NCBI RefSeq assembly: GCF_024814375.1
Contig: NZ_JANUXX010000012.1
Coordinates: 1-32,218 of the forward strand
Length of the DNA stretch: 32,218 bases
Reading direction: 5' to 3'
DNA from: Streptococcus sciuri
GTDB lineage: Bacteria; Bacillota; Bacilli; Lactobacillales; Streptococcaceae
Below are positions 16,515 through 25,222 of the stretch, one piece after another. The position numbers and the translations under genes were made by a program. Position 1 is the first letter of the stretch. Each line of letters begins with the position of its first letter. Under the pieces are notes generated by a model, which did not search any database, had not been told where the DNA came from, and saw only the letters and a program-made list of their open reading frames with translations.

Positions 16515-16958
16515 ATGGCAATAAAAGATGAATTGGATCGCCTTATCAACCAAATTGTAATGAAGTCTGAAAATCAGCATGAGTTTTTATTAGGAGCTTG
16601 TCAAAGTGGTGTTGAATTGACAAATACACAAGAGCATATTCTTATGCTACTGCTTGATGGTGGTCGTATGACTAACTCAATCTTGTCCAAAAAACTAATA
16701 GTTAGTCAAGCAGCAGTCACAAAAGCGGTCAAACAATTGTTACACAAACAGTTGATTGAATCGGTGAAAGATGAACATGATGGGCGTATTGTTTTTTTTG
16801 AGTTGACAAAAGCAGGAGTTCCAATTGCAAAAGAGCACCGTCATCATCATGACTTGACTTTGATGGCTTACGACAAACTATTTAGTGATTTCTCAGAAGA
16901 TGAACAAGCGGTAATTGAACGCTTCATGGAACGGGTATCTGATATAATTAAGGAGTGA
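16515..16958 (+). CDS. adcR: MarR-family zinc-responsive repressor AdcR
   Basis: A 147-aa MarR-type winged-helix protein. The DNA-binding part is about residues 35-95 ([20 protein letters not shown], then [11 protein letters not shown], and wing [13 protein letters not shown]). A His cluster, EHRHHHD, near residue 111-117 and the Glu/His residues of the N-terminal half are the zinc-site region of AdcR. With zinc bound it represses zinc-uptake genes. It is the first gene of adcRCB, behind AAAGGAGG, with an AdcR box at its promoter. Its stop lies 2 bases before the adcC start. Confidence 0.93.
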   Translation: MAIKDELDRLINQIVMKSENQHEFLLGACQSGVELTNTQEHILMLLLDGGRMTNSILSKKLIVSQAAVTKAVKQLLHKQLIESVKDEHDGRIVFFELTKAGVPIAKEHRHHHDLTLMAYDKLFSDFSEDEQAVIERFMERVSDIIKE

Positions 16959-16960
16959 GT

Positions 16961-17662
16961 ATGCGCTATATTACAGTGGAAAATCTGAGTTTTCAATATG
17001 ATAATGAGCCTGTTTTAGAGGGAATCAATTACTACGTTGATAGCGGTGAGTTTGTCACTTTAACAGGGGAAAATGGTGCTGCAAAATCAACGCTCATCAA
17101 AGCAACATTAGGTATTTTGAAACCTAAGATTGGTTCTGTGATGATTAGTGAGGTTAATAAAGATGGCAAGAAACTGCGTCTTGCTTATCTTCCACAGCAG
17201 ATTGCAAGTTTTAATGCTGGATTTCCTTCTACCGTTTATGAGTTTGTCAAATCAGGGCGTTATCCTAGAAACGGATGGTTTAGACGTTTAGATAAACACG
17301 ATGAAGAACATGTGAAAATTAGTTTAGAATCTGTTGGCATGTGGGATTATCGTTATCATCGTATTGGGAGTCTATCAGGTGGGCAAAAGCAGCGGACAGT
17401 TATCGCTCGGATGTTTGCATCTGATCCCGATATTTTCGTGCTGGATGAGCCGACAACAGGTATGGATAGCGGAACGACAAAAACATTTTATGAGTTGATG
17501 CATCACAGTGCCCACCGTCATGGCAAGGCGGTTCTTATGATTACACATGACCCTGAAGAGGTCAAGGAGTTTGTAGACCGCAATATCCACCTCGTGCGTA
17601 ATAATAGCCTTCCTTGGAGATGCTTTAATGTTCATGATAGTGATGAGAAGGAGAATTTGTGA
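16961..17662 (+). CDS. adcC: zinc ABC transporter ATP-binding protein AdcC
   Basis: A 233-aa ATPase. Walker A is GENGAAKST, with Ala where most members have Gly. The Q-loop is YLPQQ, the signature is LSGGQKQR, Walker B is IFVLDEPT, and the switch His is in ITHD. The ATG at 16961 is chosen because AAGGAG lies six bases upstream. A GTG two codons earlier overlaps that site. It energises zinc uptake by the AdcB permease with an AdcA/AdcAII binding protein encoded elsewhere. The zinc role rests on the adcR and adcB neighbours and the AdcR box. Confidence 0.93.
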   Translation: MRYITVENLSFQYDNEPVLEGINYYVDSGEFVTLTGENGAAKSTLIKATLGILKPKIGSVMISEVNKDGKKLRLAYLPQQIASFNAGFPSTVYEFVKSGRYPRNGWFRRLDKHDEEHVKISLESVGMWDYRYHRIGSLSGGQKQRTVIARMFASDPDIFVLDEPTTGMDSGTTKTFYELMHHSAHRHGKAVLMITHDPEEVKEFVDRNIHLVRNNSLPWRCFNVHDSDEKENL

Positions 17663-18471
17663 TGTTTGAGATTTTATCTTATACGTTTATGCAACGTGCC
17701 TTACTTGCTGTGATTTGCATTAGTATTTTTGCTCCTATTTTAGGGATATTTCTCATTTTACGTCGGCAGAGTCTGATGAGTGACACACTTAGTCATGTTT
17801 CTTTAGCAGGTGTTGCTTTTGGTTTATTGTTAGGTGTTTCGACGACTTGGTCGACAATTATTATTGTAGTAATAGCTGCCATTTTATTGGAGTATCTACG
17901 GATAGTTTATAGACATTATATGGAAATTGCGACAGCTATTATCATGTCCTTTGGGCTAGCAATTTCCTTAATTGTGATGAGTAAAGCAAAAGCTGGTAGC
18001 ATGAGCCTAGAACAATATCTGTTTGGCTCTATTATTACTATTAGTAGCAGTCAGGTTATCTTTTTAGCAATTATTGCTACGGTTGTCTTGTTACTAACGC
18101 TTTTATTTATACGTCCTATGTATGTTTTGACTTTTGATGAGGATACGGCTTTTGTTGATGGTTTACCAGTTAGAGTCATGTCTATTTTGTTTAATATCGT
18201 TACTGGTATCGCTATAGCACTAACAATTCCAGCAGCGGGAGCTTTACTGGTATCAACGATTATGGTTTTGCCAGCAAGTATTGCTATGCGTGTTGGACGA
18301 AACTTTACATCTGTCGTCTGGTTAGGTATGTTTATTGGTTTTATCGGTATGGTTTTCGGAATTTTTCTTTCTTATTATTGGGAAACACCAGCCAGCGCTA
18401 CTATTACCATTATCTTTATAGGTATGTTTATACTAGTTAGTCTCATTGGAATTGTTCGAAAATCTATTTAA
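17662..18471 (+). CDS. adcB: zinc ABC transporter permease AdcB
   Basis: A 269-aa membrane protein of the ABC-3 (metal) permease family with about seven to eight hydrophobic helices. The family stretch SLMSDTLSHVSLAGVAFGLL is near the N-terminus, and SIAMRVGRNF follows AGALLVSTIMVLPA. ATG 17662 overlaps the adcC stop by one base and has AAGGAG eight bases upstream. It is the last gene of the operon. No binding-protein gene follows, as is usual for streptococcal adcRCB. Confidence 0.93.
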   Translation: MFEILSYTFMQRALLAVICISIFAPILGIFLILRRQSLMSDTLSHVSLAGVAFGLLLGVSTTWSTIIIVVIAAILLEYLRIVYRHYMEIATAIIMSFGLAISLIVMSKAKAGSMSLEQYLFGSIITISSSQVIFLAIIATVVLLLTLLFIRPMYVLTFDEDTAFVDGLPVRVMSILFNIVTGIAIALTIPAAGALLVSTIMVLPASIAMRVGRNFTSVVWLGMFIGFIGMVFGIFLSYYWETPASATITIIFIGMFILVSLIGIVRKSI

Positions 18472-18499
18472 AAAGCGCCTCCATATTGAAGCGCTTTTT
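18470..18499. terminator. bidirectional terminator between adcB and comR
   Basis: AAAAAGCGC / GCGCTTTTT with a 12-base loop, serving the convergent adcB (plus) and comR (minus) genes. The left arm starts inside the adcB stop codon. Confidence 0.88.
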
Positions 18500-18522
18500 A
18501 AATAGCTCTGTTAGATATACTA

Positions 18523-19428
18523 TTACATAGTATCAATGTCAGTTTTCCATTCTTGACACAATTGATTTTCGAGGTAATCATCACCGATAAGCTTAGCAAA
18601 TAAAATAGCATTTTGATAGGATTGTGTAGCTGATTCGATATTGTGCTTGACGTGAAGTTGGTACTTCCACTCGATGAGACTGAGTATAGGACGTTTTTGA
18701 AAGTCGTGAATGTCTGTCATCAACTGATTACTCTTTGTGACGACTTGTTCGATAATATCCCATTTTTTAAGATCAAAAGCTAACTTGATATTGTTGAGCA
18801 AGACATTGTTCAATTGAAATTTCTCCTCTGCCAGAGGTGGATTGGAGTTTAACAATTTTGTCATGACTTTATCGTATTGTTGTTCTTCATAAAAGGGTTC
18901 TTGATTTTTTTTGTAGGCAAAACAAACAAGATATAAATCAAAAAAAACGAAGTCATTAACTGTATAAGTTGTTTTTTTGAAAGTTTGTTCAAAGTAATCT
19001 TGTAAGATTCCTAGTCCAAAACTATCATTATCACTAAAGTGCACATCAAGTTTTGATTGTAAACAATCGATAATAAGTTGCTCATCTTCAGGAAGTTTAT
19101 CATAAAAATTTTCGTAAATAGCAGTGAAATATTGTTCACGCTCCTCAAGTCTAACCTGATCTCCGTAAGTAGGAATACGAAGTAGCTTTTGTTTTAATTC
19201 CAAATAGTCAGCAGATAGGCTAAAATCTTGATCATCAACTAACTCTCCAACAGTCATGCCCAGACGATTGGCAATATATCTTATACTGACTACATTGGGG
19301 TTATTGTTTCCATTTTCAATACGAGCTAATTGCCTAATAGAAAGTTCAGATTCATTTCCACAGAATTCCTCTCGTGTTAGACCTTTGTTTTCTCGAAGTT
19401 GTCTCACTTTTATACCTAACTCATTCAT
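18523..19428 (-). CDS. comR: competence regulator ComR
   Basis: A 301-aa RRNPP-type regulator. The N-terminal HTH is about residues 5-65 (VRQLRENKGLTREEFCG, then LSIRQLARIENGNNNPNV). A TPR-like peptide-binding domain follows, with the ComR-typical RIPTYGDQVRLEEREQYF, LPEDEQLIIDCLQSKLDVHF and VLLNNIKLAFDLKKWD stretches, close to the S. mutans ComR pattern as I remember it. It binds the imported XIP pheromone (the C-terminal end of ComS) and activates comS and sigX/comX. It is transcribed away from comS across a gap of about 200 bp, with the ComR box in between. In the comRS loci I know, the two genes are in the same direction, so this layout is noteworthy. Confidence 0.93.
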   Translation of the reverse strand: MNELGIKVRQLRENKGLTREEFCGNESELSIRQLARIENGNNNPNVVSIRYIANRLGMTVGELVDDQDFSLSADYLELKQKLLRIPTYGDQVRLEEREQYFTAIYENFYDKLPEDEQLIIDCLQSKLDVHFSDNDSFGLGILQDYFEQTFKKTTYTVNDFVFFDLYLVCFAYKKNQEPFYEEQQYDKVMTKLLNSNPPLAEEKFQLNNVLLNNIKLAFDLKKWDIIEQVVTKSNQLMTDIHDFQKRPILSLIEWKYQLHVKHNIESATQSYQNAILFAKLIGDDYLENQLCQEWKTDIDTM

Positions 19429-19555
19429 TCAATACCACCTTAATGCATTATCATAAAATAATTTGTTATGAAACGTTATAGTATATTTTTTAAACTTATT
19501 TGTCAATATATAGGTGTTTTAAGACAGTTTAGAGATGAGAACAAAAAAGTGCCAT

Positions 19556-19606
19556 AAAGAACAGGACAAAAATGTCCTGTTCTTTATTATTTTGATAGAG
19601 TATACT
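19556..19606 (+). promoter_or_regulatory. ComR box and comS promoter
   Basis: A perfect 13-bp inverted repeat, AAAGAACAGGACA (19556-19568) / TGTCCTGTTCTTT (19573-19585), with centre AAAA. Its GACA…TGTC core is the ComR (ECom) box core. A TATACT -10 follows at 19601-19606, 15 bp after the repeat, with a T-rich stretch between. No -35 hexamer is obvious, as expected for an activator-dependent promoter. Confidence 0.85.
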
Positions 19607-19634
19607 AGATACATCAAAATTAAGGAGAAGAAAT

Positions 19635-19706
19635 ATGAAAAAACTTCAAATCATTAACTTAGTGATGGCTATTATTGCAACAGGTTTAGGTTGGTGGGGA
19701 TTATAA
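19635..19706 (+). CDS. comS: competence pheromone precursor ComS (XIP)
   Basis: A 23-residue peptide gene: MKKLQIINLVMAI, a short hydrophobic part, and C-terminal GLGWWGL. The double-Trp end marks the mangled-W type of XIP found in mutans, pyogenic and bovis streptococci (S. mutans XIP is GLDWWSL). AAGGAG lies seven bases before the ATG. The promoter with the ComR box is just upstream, and ruvB is 50 bp downstream, a conserved position. The mature pheromone is predicted to be the last seven or so residues, imported by the oligopeptide permease to bind ComR. Confidence 0.93.
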   Translation: MKKLQIINLVMAIIATGLGWWGL

Positions 19707-19755
19707 AGTTATCCTTATAACTGACAAAGTGGTCTGAAAATAGTAAAATGTCTAT

Positions 19756-20760
19756 ATGACAAGATTTTTAGATGGTGATGTAGTGGGAGAAGAGGAGTTT
19801 GTTGAACCTACGCTTCGTCCTCAATTGTTAAGGGAATATATTGGTCAAAATAAGATTAAAGAGCAATTAAAAATCTTTATAGAGGCTGCCAAGTTGCGTG
19901 ATGAATCACTTGATCATGTGCTATTGTTTGGTCCTCCAGGGCTTGGTAAGACGACCATGGCTTTTGTTATTGCTAACGAACTTGGTGTTAATCTCAAACA
20001 AACTTCTGGTCCTGCTATTGAAAAGGCGGGGGATTTGGTTGCTATCTTAAATGACCTTGATCCTGGAGATGTTTTGTTTATTGATGAAATTCATCGCATG
20101 CCTATGGCAGTTGAAGAGGTTCTCTACAGTGCGATGGAGGATTTTTATATTGATATTATGATTGGTTCAGGTGATTCTAGTCGTAGTGTTCATTTAGAAT
20201 TGCCTCCTTTTACGCTGATAGGAGCAACGACACGAGCGGGAATGTTGTCTAATCCTTTGAGGGCTCGTTTTGGTATTACAGGGCATATGGAGTACTATGA
20301 GGTTGCTGATTTGTGTGATATTGTCAAGCGTACAGGTGCTATTTTTGATATGGCAATTACGCATGAGGCAGCAATTGAGTTAGCTCGTCGTAGTCGTGGG
20401 ACGCCTCGGATTGCTAATCGTTTACTGAAACGTGTTCGTGACTATGCTCAAATTATGGGAAATGGTATCATTGATGAGTTGATGACAGATAAAGCGTTAG
20501 CTATGTTAGATGTTGATAGTGAAGGACTTGATTATATTGATCAGAAGATTTTACGGACGATGATTGAGATGTATCAAGGCGGTCCTGTTGGATTGGGAAC
20601 TTTATCTGTTAATATCGCTGAAGAACGTGAGACAGTGGAGGATATGTATGAACCATATCTCATCCAAAAAGGCTTTATCATGCGTACTCGAAGCGGAAGA
20701 GTAGCGACTCCTAAAGCTTATGAACATTTGCATTATCCTCTTTCTAGCGATAAGCAATAA
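19756..20760 (+). CDS. ruvB: Holliday junction helicase RuvB
   Basis: A 334-aa AAA+ motor. Walker A is GPPGLGKTT (about 58-66), Walker B is LFIDEIHR, sensor 1 is [10 protein letters not shown], the arginine finger region is PLRARFG, and sensor 2 is [13 protein letters not shown]-terminal winged helix follows (…[22 protein letters not shown]…). It drives branch migration with RuvA in recombination. No clear ribosome site precedes the ATG, which lies just 49 bp after comS, so translation may be weak or coupled, and read-through from comS is possible. Confidence 0.98.
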   Translation: MTRFLDGDVVGEEEFVEPTLRPQLLREYIGQNKIKEQLKIFIEAAKLRDESLDHVLLFGPPGLGKTTMAFVIANELGVNLKQTSGPAIEKAGDLVAILNDLDPGDVLFIDEIHRMPMAVEEVLYSAMEDFYIDIMIGSGDSSRSVHLELPPFTLIGATTRAGMLSNPLRARFGITGHMEYYEVADLCDIVKRTGAIFDMAITHEAAIELARRSRGTPRIANRLLKRVRDYAQIMGNGIIDELMTDKALAMLDVDSEGLDYIDQKILRTMIEMYQGGPVGLGTLSVNIAEERETVEDMYEPYLIQKGFIMRTRSGRVATPKAYEHLHYPLSSDKQ

Positions 20761-20791
20761 AAAGACTAGAATTTTCTAGTCTTTTTATTGC
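20754..20791 (+). terminator. terminator after ruvB
   Basis: An 18-bp perfect stem, GCAATAAAAAGACTAGAA / TTCTAGTCTTTTTATTGC, whose left arm includes the ruvB stop codon. The T run is inside the right arm. Confidence 0.92.
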
Positions 20792-20866
20792 TTATTTTCT
20801 TAAACATAGCAAAAACAAAACGAACGTGGTATAATGGACAGGATAGTAGTGTAGAGGAAAGTCAAT

Positions 20867-21292
20867 ATGAAAAGGATTTGTTTTGTTTGTTTAGGCAATA
20901 TCTGCCGAAGTCCAATGGCAGAATTTGTGATGAAAAAGTTGGATAAAAAACATCAGTTAGAGGTAAAAAGCCGAGCAACTTCCAATTGGGAACATGGCAA
21001 TCCGATTCATAAAGGAACAAAGGCTATTTTTGATAAATATGCGATTGCTTATGATTATAATAAACGCTCGCAGATGATTAGCAAAGAAGATTTGGAGAAG
21101 TTTGATTTTATCATTGGCATGGATAAACAAAATGTTTCTGATTTGCTTAATTTATCGAATGGTCATTTTGATGATAAGATTGCTTTATTTAGGGCAGGGG
21201 GTGTTCCTGATCCTTGGTACACTGGGGATTTTGAAGAAACCTACGCTTTGATTAAGAACGGATGTTTAGATTGGTTGAATAAGTTAGGATAA
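20867..21292 (+). CDS. low-molecular-weight protein tyrosine phosphatase
   Basis: A 141-aa protein. The catalytic P-loop CLGNICRS (C-x5-R-S) begins at about residue 8, and the general-acid motif DPWY is near residue 119. Both are complete, so it should be active. It removes phosphate from tyrosine in proteins. Streptococcal relatives next to a MORN protein and an acyltransferase are conserved, suggesting a role linked to the cell envelope (inference). An extended -10, TGGTATAAT, ends at 20835. It leads a three-gene operon with gaps of 4 and -4 bases. Confidence 0.93.
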   Translation: MKRICFVCLGNICRSPMAEFVMKKLDKKHQLEVKSRATSNWEHGNPIHKGTKAIFDKYAIAYDYNKRSQMISKEDLEKFDFIIGMDKQNVSDLLNLSNGHFDDKIALFRAGGVPDPWYTGDFEETYALIKNGCLDWLNKLG

Positions 21293-21296
21293 TAAC

Positions 21297-21710
21297 ATGA
21301 AAACACAAATGCAAAAACAAAGGTGGCGGTTTCCTAGCCTATCACGAAGTAAGTGGGAATTGCTTGTGGTGTTCCTTATTCTCATCTGTGGCTTTACAGT
21401 TTTTAGTGTCATCTGGCAGTCAAAAGGAACCTTAGTTTATAACAGTACAAATGGTCAGATAACCTATACAGGAATAATTGTTAATCACAGAATAAATGGT
21501 CAAGGGCAGCTCACTTATCCGAATGGTGATATCTATAAAGGTCATTTTGCTAATGGTATATTTAACGGTCAAGGGACTTTTATAGCTAAAAGTGGCTGGT
21601 CTTATACTGGCGAATTTAGCAATGGGAAACCTGATGGTCAAGGGACGCTAAAGGCTAAGGATGGCAAAGTTTATAAAGGAAAATTTAAACAGGGAATTTA
21701 TCAAAGATGA
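21297..21710 (+). CDS. membrane-anchored MORN-repeat protein
   Basis: A 137-aa protein. A basic N-terminus is followed by one membrane segment at about residues 22-40 (ELLVVFLILICGFTVFSVIW) and then an outside domain with about four MORN-type repeats (GQGQLTYPNGDIYKGHF, GQGTFIAKSGWSYTGEF, GQGTLKAKDGKVYKGKF). MORN repeats bind lipids or proteins. The bacterial role is not settled. Its stop overlaps the next gene's ATG (ATGA), so it is translated together with the acyltransferase. Confidence 0.88.
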   Translation: MKTQMQKQRWRFPSLSRSKWELLVVFLILICGFTVFSVIWQSKGTLVYNSTNGQITYTGIIVNHRINGQGQLTYPNGDIYKGHFANGIFNGQGTFIAKSGWSYTGEFSNGKPDGQGTLKAKDGKVYKGKFKQGIYQR

Positions 21711-23488
21711 GGATAAAATGGTTTTCACTGGTACGAATTACGGGATTATTACTCGTTTTACTCTACCATTTTTTCAAGAACATCTATCCAGGTGGATTTA
21801 TTGGAGTTGATGTCTTTTTTACTTTTTCAGGCTATTTGATTACAGCCCTACTGATAGATGAATATGCTAGAAATAAGAAGATTAACTTGATAGGCTTTTA
21901 TAAACGACGGTTTTATCGTATAGTTCCACCGCTTGTATTGATGATTTTAGTCAGTGTTCCATTTGTCTTTTTGGTACGCAGTGATTTTAGAGCAGGTATC
22001 AGTCAGCAAATTCTAGCAGCTATTGGTTTCACGACAAATCTTTACGAGATTTTAACGGGTAGTAGTTATGAATCACAATTTATTCCTCATCTTTTTGTAC
22101 ATACATGGAGTTTAGCTATTGAGGTGCATTTTTATTTATTATGGGGATTTTGTGTCTGGTGTTTAGCGCAAAAATCACGTAATCAACAAGGCTTACGTGT
22201 ACAGATTTTTCTCATTTCTTTAGGGATTTTCTTGGTGAGCTATCTGAGTATGTTTATCCGTTCTTTTTTCGTTGGCAATTTATCAAGTATTTATTTTTCA
22301 ACGTTATCTCACATTTATCCGTTCTTTTTTGGAGCTATTTTGGCTACTTTCTCAGGGGTGAGAGAAACAATGGGACGGTTTAGACGCACTGTCAATAAGT
22401 GGAGCTTGCGACGTGCTTTAATTACTCTACTTTTAGGATTTTTAGGACTTTTATTGCTGACGTTTTGGCTTAATTTTGAAAGTCGTCTGACCTATCTTTT
22501 TGGCTTTTTGTTGGCTAGTATTTTTGCTTCTGTGATGATTTATGCAGCGCGTGTTTTACATGAAAAGACACCGACAATTGTCGAGCCAGCAATAGTAACT
22601 TATATCGCAGATATTAGTTATAGCTTGTATTTATTTCATTGGCCATTTTATATTATCTTTAGCCAAATGGTTGCTAATTGGGCAGCGGTTCTGTTGACAC
22701 TTCTCTTTTCAATAATTTTTGCGACACTGTCCTTTTATATCATCGAGCCATATATTGCAGGAAAAGCAGTGAAGATTTTATCTGTTGAGCTTGATTTATC
22801 CTCCTATCGAAGATGGTTTATGGGAGGTGTGACTGTACTTGGTCTTATTACTCTTATTACCATGACGACAGCTCCATCAGTAGGCCGTTTTGAGTCGGGA
22901 TTACAATCCAATGCCTTAACGCAGGCACAAAGCTCACTCAATAGGACACATACTTTACTAGCAGGAGATGCCAATGCTTTAAGTGATATTGCGATTATCG
23001 GAGACTCTGTTGCTCTTAGATCAAGTGCAGCTTTTTCTGAGGAGATGCCAGAAGCTCAATTGGATGCAGCTGTTAGTCGAAATTTTGAGGGAGCTTATGA
23101 TATTTTTGACAATAGCATCAAAAATAACAGTTTATCGAAGATTGTCGTTCTTGCAGTAGGCGTTAATTCTCTAGACAATTATCAAGCAGAGTTGCAAAGG
23201 TTTATCAATGCTCTTCCAAAAGGACATCGTCTTGTTTTTGTGACACCCTATAACGGCAAAAATATCACCGAGGTCAAAGAAGTTCGTGATTATGAGGTTC
23301 AACTGACTAAAAAATACAGCTATCTAGCTGTTGCAGACTGGTATCAAACAGCTGTGGATAATCCTGATATTTGGGTGGGAACTGATGGTGTTCACTATAG
23401 TGATGCGACTACCACTGGAGCAACACTCTACGTACAAACGATTAAAAAGGCTGTGCAAGAAGTCGCTAAAGGTACAGCTAAGTCTTAA
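21707..23488 (+). CDS. OatA-like membrane acyltransferase with SGNH domain
   Basis: A 593-aa protein. Residues 1 to about 390 are an acyltransferase-3 membrane domain with about ten or eleven helices (YHFFKNIYPGGFIGVDVFFTFSGYLIT, interrupted here for length: YHFF, then GVDVFFTFSGYLIT; FYKRRFYRIVPPL). From about 415 on is an extracytoplasmic SGNH domain: DIAIIGDSVALRSS carries the catalytic Ser, and GTDGVHYSD carries the Asp-His pair. This arrangement matches OatA/Adr-type enzymes that O-acetylate peptidoglycan or another surface glycan, giving lysozyme resistance. The target here is not provable. It is the last gene of the phosphatase-MORN-acyltransferase operon. Confidence 0.9.
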   Translation: MRIKWFSLVRITGLLLVLLYHFFKNIYPGGFIGVDVFFTFSGYLITALLIDEYARNKKINLIGFYKRRFYRIVPPLVLMILVSVPFVFLVRSDFRAGISQQILAAIGFTTNLYEILTGSSYESQFIPHLFVHTWSLAIEVHFYLLWGFCVWCLAQKSRNQQGLRVQIFLISLGIFLVSYLSMFIRSFFVGNLSSIYFSTLSHIYPFFFGAILATFSGVRETMGRFRRTVNKWSLRRALITLLLGFLGLLLLTFWLNFESRLTYLFGFLLASIFASVMIYAARVLHEKTPTIVEPAIVTYIADISYSLYLFHWPFYIIFSQMVANWAAVLLTLLFSIIFATLSFYIIEPYIAGKAVKILSVELDLSSYRRWFMGGVTVLGLITLITMTTAPSVGRFESGLQSNALTQAQSSLNRTHTLLAGDANALSDIAIIGDSVALRSSAAFSEEMPEAQLDAAVSRNFEGAYDIFDNSIKNNSLSKIVVLAVGVNSLDNYQAELQRFINALPKGHRLVFVTPYNGKNITEVKEVRDYEVQLTKKYSYLAVADWYQTAVDNPDIWVGTDGVHYSDATTTGATLYVQTIKKAVQEVAKGTAKS

Positions 23489-23524
23489 TCTAAATCTACA
23501 AGAAAAGAAGCTAGTCTAAACTGC

Positions 23525-23565
23525 ACCCCAAAAGTTGGACACGAAAAAACCCAATTTTTTGGGGT
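23525..23565. repeat. palindrome with insertion-sequence-like ends (possible terminator)
   Basis: ACCCCAAAAGTTGG (23525-23538) and CCAATTTTTTGGGGT (23551-23565) face each other. The outer CTGCACCCCAAAAGTTGGACA resembles the terminal repeat of IS3-family (IS150-group) elements. The pair may be a collapsed IS that kept only its ends. It could also now serve as the terminator of the upstream operon. Confidence 0.55.
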
Positions 23566-23633
23566 CAGCACAGTACAAACGTGGCTTTTTTCTTTTTAAA
23601 AAAGAAAAAATAGGCTCAAATTTTCTGAAAATT

Positions 23634-23643
23634 GTGCTATAAT
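23634..23643 (+). promoter_or_regulatory. extended -10 of the thrC promoter
   Basis: TGTGCTATAAT, an extended -10 (TGnTATAAT type) 38 bp upstream of the thrC ATG. No good -35 is present, which an extended -10 does not require. Confidence 0.7.
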
Positions 23644-23680
23644 GTTGCTTATAGACTATCTTTATGAGCGAGGAAAGACA

Positions 23681-25165
23681 ATGACACTACTCTATCAATC
23701 AACACGAGATGCACAAAATAAAGTGACAGCTAGTCAAGCGATTCTACAAGGTTTAGCGACTGATGGCGGGCTGTTTACTCCATTAGAATTTCCAGAGGTT
23801 AATCTTGATTTTACCCAACTGAAAGATGCTAGCTATCAAGAAGTGGCAAAATTGGTGTTAGCAGCTTTTCTGGATGACTTTACTGCAGAAGAACTGGATT
23901 ACTGCATTAGTCATGCTTATGATGAAAAGTTTGATACTGAGATTATTGCACCGCTGATAGCATTAGGCGATCAGTATAATTTGGAACTTTTTCATGGTTC
24001 AACTATAGCCTTTAAGGATATGGCGTTATCTATCCTCCCCTATTTACTGACAATATCTGCTAAGAAGCAAGGTGTAGATAACAAGATTGTTATCTTGACA
24101 GCGACTTCTGGAGATACTGGAAAGGCTGCTATGGCTGGTTTTGCAGATATAGAAGGTACTGAGATTATCGTTTTCTACCCCAAAGATGGTGTCAGCAAAA
24201 TTCAAGAGTTACAAATGATTACTCAAGAAGGTAGCAATACTCACGTTGTTGCTATTGATGGCAATTTTGATGATGCTCAAACAAATGTCAAAGCCATGTT
24301 TAATGATGTAGACTTGCGTCAGCGTTTGTTGTTGAAAAAGACACAATTTTCTTCAGCAAATTCCATGAATATTGGACGTCTCGTACCACAAATTGTCTAT
24401 TATGTGTATGCTTATGCGCAGTTGGTTAAAACGCATCAAATCACTGCTGGTGATAAGGTTAACTTTACGGTGCCAACAGGTAATTTTGGTAATATACTTG
24501 CAGCTTACTATGCTAGTCAGATTGGTGTTCCTGTTGGTAAGCTAGTCTGTGCTTCTAATGAAAATAACGTCCTGACAGATTTCTTTACGACAAAGACGTA
24601 TGATAAAGTGCGTCCATTTAAAGTGACAACAAGCCCATCCATGGATATTCTGGTATCTTCTAATTTAGAGCGTCTGATTTTTCACCTTGTTGGCAATGAT
24701 GCCGAAAAAACGAAAGTCTTGATGACAGCTCTGGCTACTGATGGTCATTACACGCTTGAGGATGTTAATCCTGACATTTTTGAGATGTTTGCAGCAGGTT
24801 TTGCAACTGAAGCTGAAACTGAAGCTGAGATTAAGCGTGTTTATGAAGAAAATAACTATATTGAAGATCCTCATACAGCTGTGGCTTCCAGTGTTTATCA
24901 GCGCTATAGAGAGCAAACTAAAGATACAAGACCAACTGTTATTGCCTCTACAGCCAGTCCCTACAAATTTCCACGTGTAGCAGTTAGAGCTGTCAATAAT
25001 CGTGATAGTGGAGATGATTTTAAGGCAGTCGCTGATTTATATAAATTATCAAAAGTTGCTATTCCAAAGGCGATTGCTGATTTAGATAAAGCAATAATCA
25101 AGCATAACAAAGTAGTTGCTAGCCAAGACATGCAAAAGGTAGTAGAATCTTATCTAGGACTCTAG
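23681..25165 (+). CDS. thrC: threonine synthase
   Basis: A 494-aa PLP enzyme converting O-phosphohomoserine to threonine. ATG 23681 is chosen because AGGAAAG precedes it. The earlier in-frame ATG at 23642 lies inside the -10. The N-terminus, MTLLYQSTRDAQNK, is typical. The PLP lysine lies in GSTIAFKDMALS, and the phosphate-binding loops are TATSGDTGKAA and TVPTGNFGN. The length fits the long (class I, yeast-like) ThrC. It stands alone between its own promoter and terminator. Confidence 0.97.
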   Translation: MTLLYQSTRDAQNKVTASQAILQGLATDGGLFTPLEFPEVNLDFTQLKDASYQEVAKLVLAAFLDDFTAEELDYCISHAYDEKFDTEIIAPLIALGDQYNLELFHGSTIAFKDMALSILPYLLTISAKKQGVDNKIVILTATSGDTGKAAMAGFADIEGTEIIVFYPKDGVSKIQELQMITQEGSNTHVVAIDGNFDDAQTNVKAMFNDVDLRQRLLLKKTQFSSANSMNIGRLVPQIVYYVYAYAQLVKTHQITAGDKVNFTVPTGNFGNILAAYYASQIGVPVGKLVCASNENNVLTDFFTTKTYDKVRPFKVTTSPSMDILVSSNLERLIFHLVGNDAEKTKVLMTALATDGHYTLEDVNPDIFEMFAAGFATEAETEAEIKRVYEENNYIEDPHTAVASSVYQRYREQTKDTRPTVIASTASPYKFPRVAVRAVNNRDSGDDFKAVADLYKLSKVAIPKAIADLDKAIIKHNKVVASQDMQKVVESYLGL

Positions 25166-25179
25166 TCTGACTACACAAG

Positions 25180-25206
25180 AAGGTTGAGATAAGTTCTCAG
25201 CCTTTT
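25180..25206 (+). terminator. terminator after thrC
   Basis: AAGGTTGAGA / TCTCAGCCTT with a 5-base loop and TTAT tail. A TACAAT -10 for the next gene follows within ten bases. Confidence 0.85.
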
Positions 25207-25222
25207 ATGGTACAATAGAAAC

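Noticed and set aside
24741..24980. 79-codon ORF inside thrC, and similar frames inside ruvB, rmuC, rsgA and others
   Set aside because: They are shadow frames within well-recognised genes, with no ribosome sites of their own.
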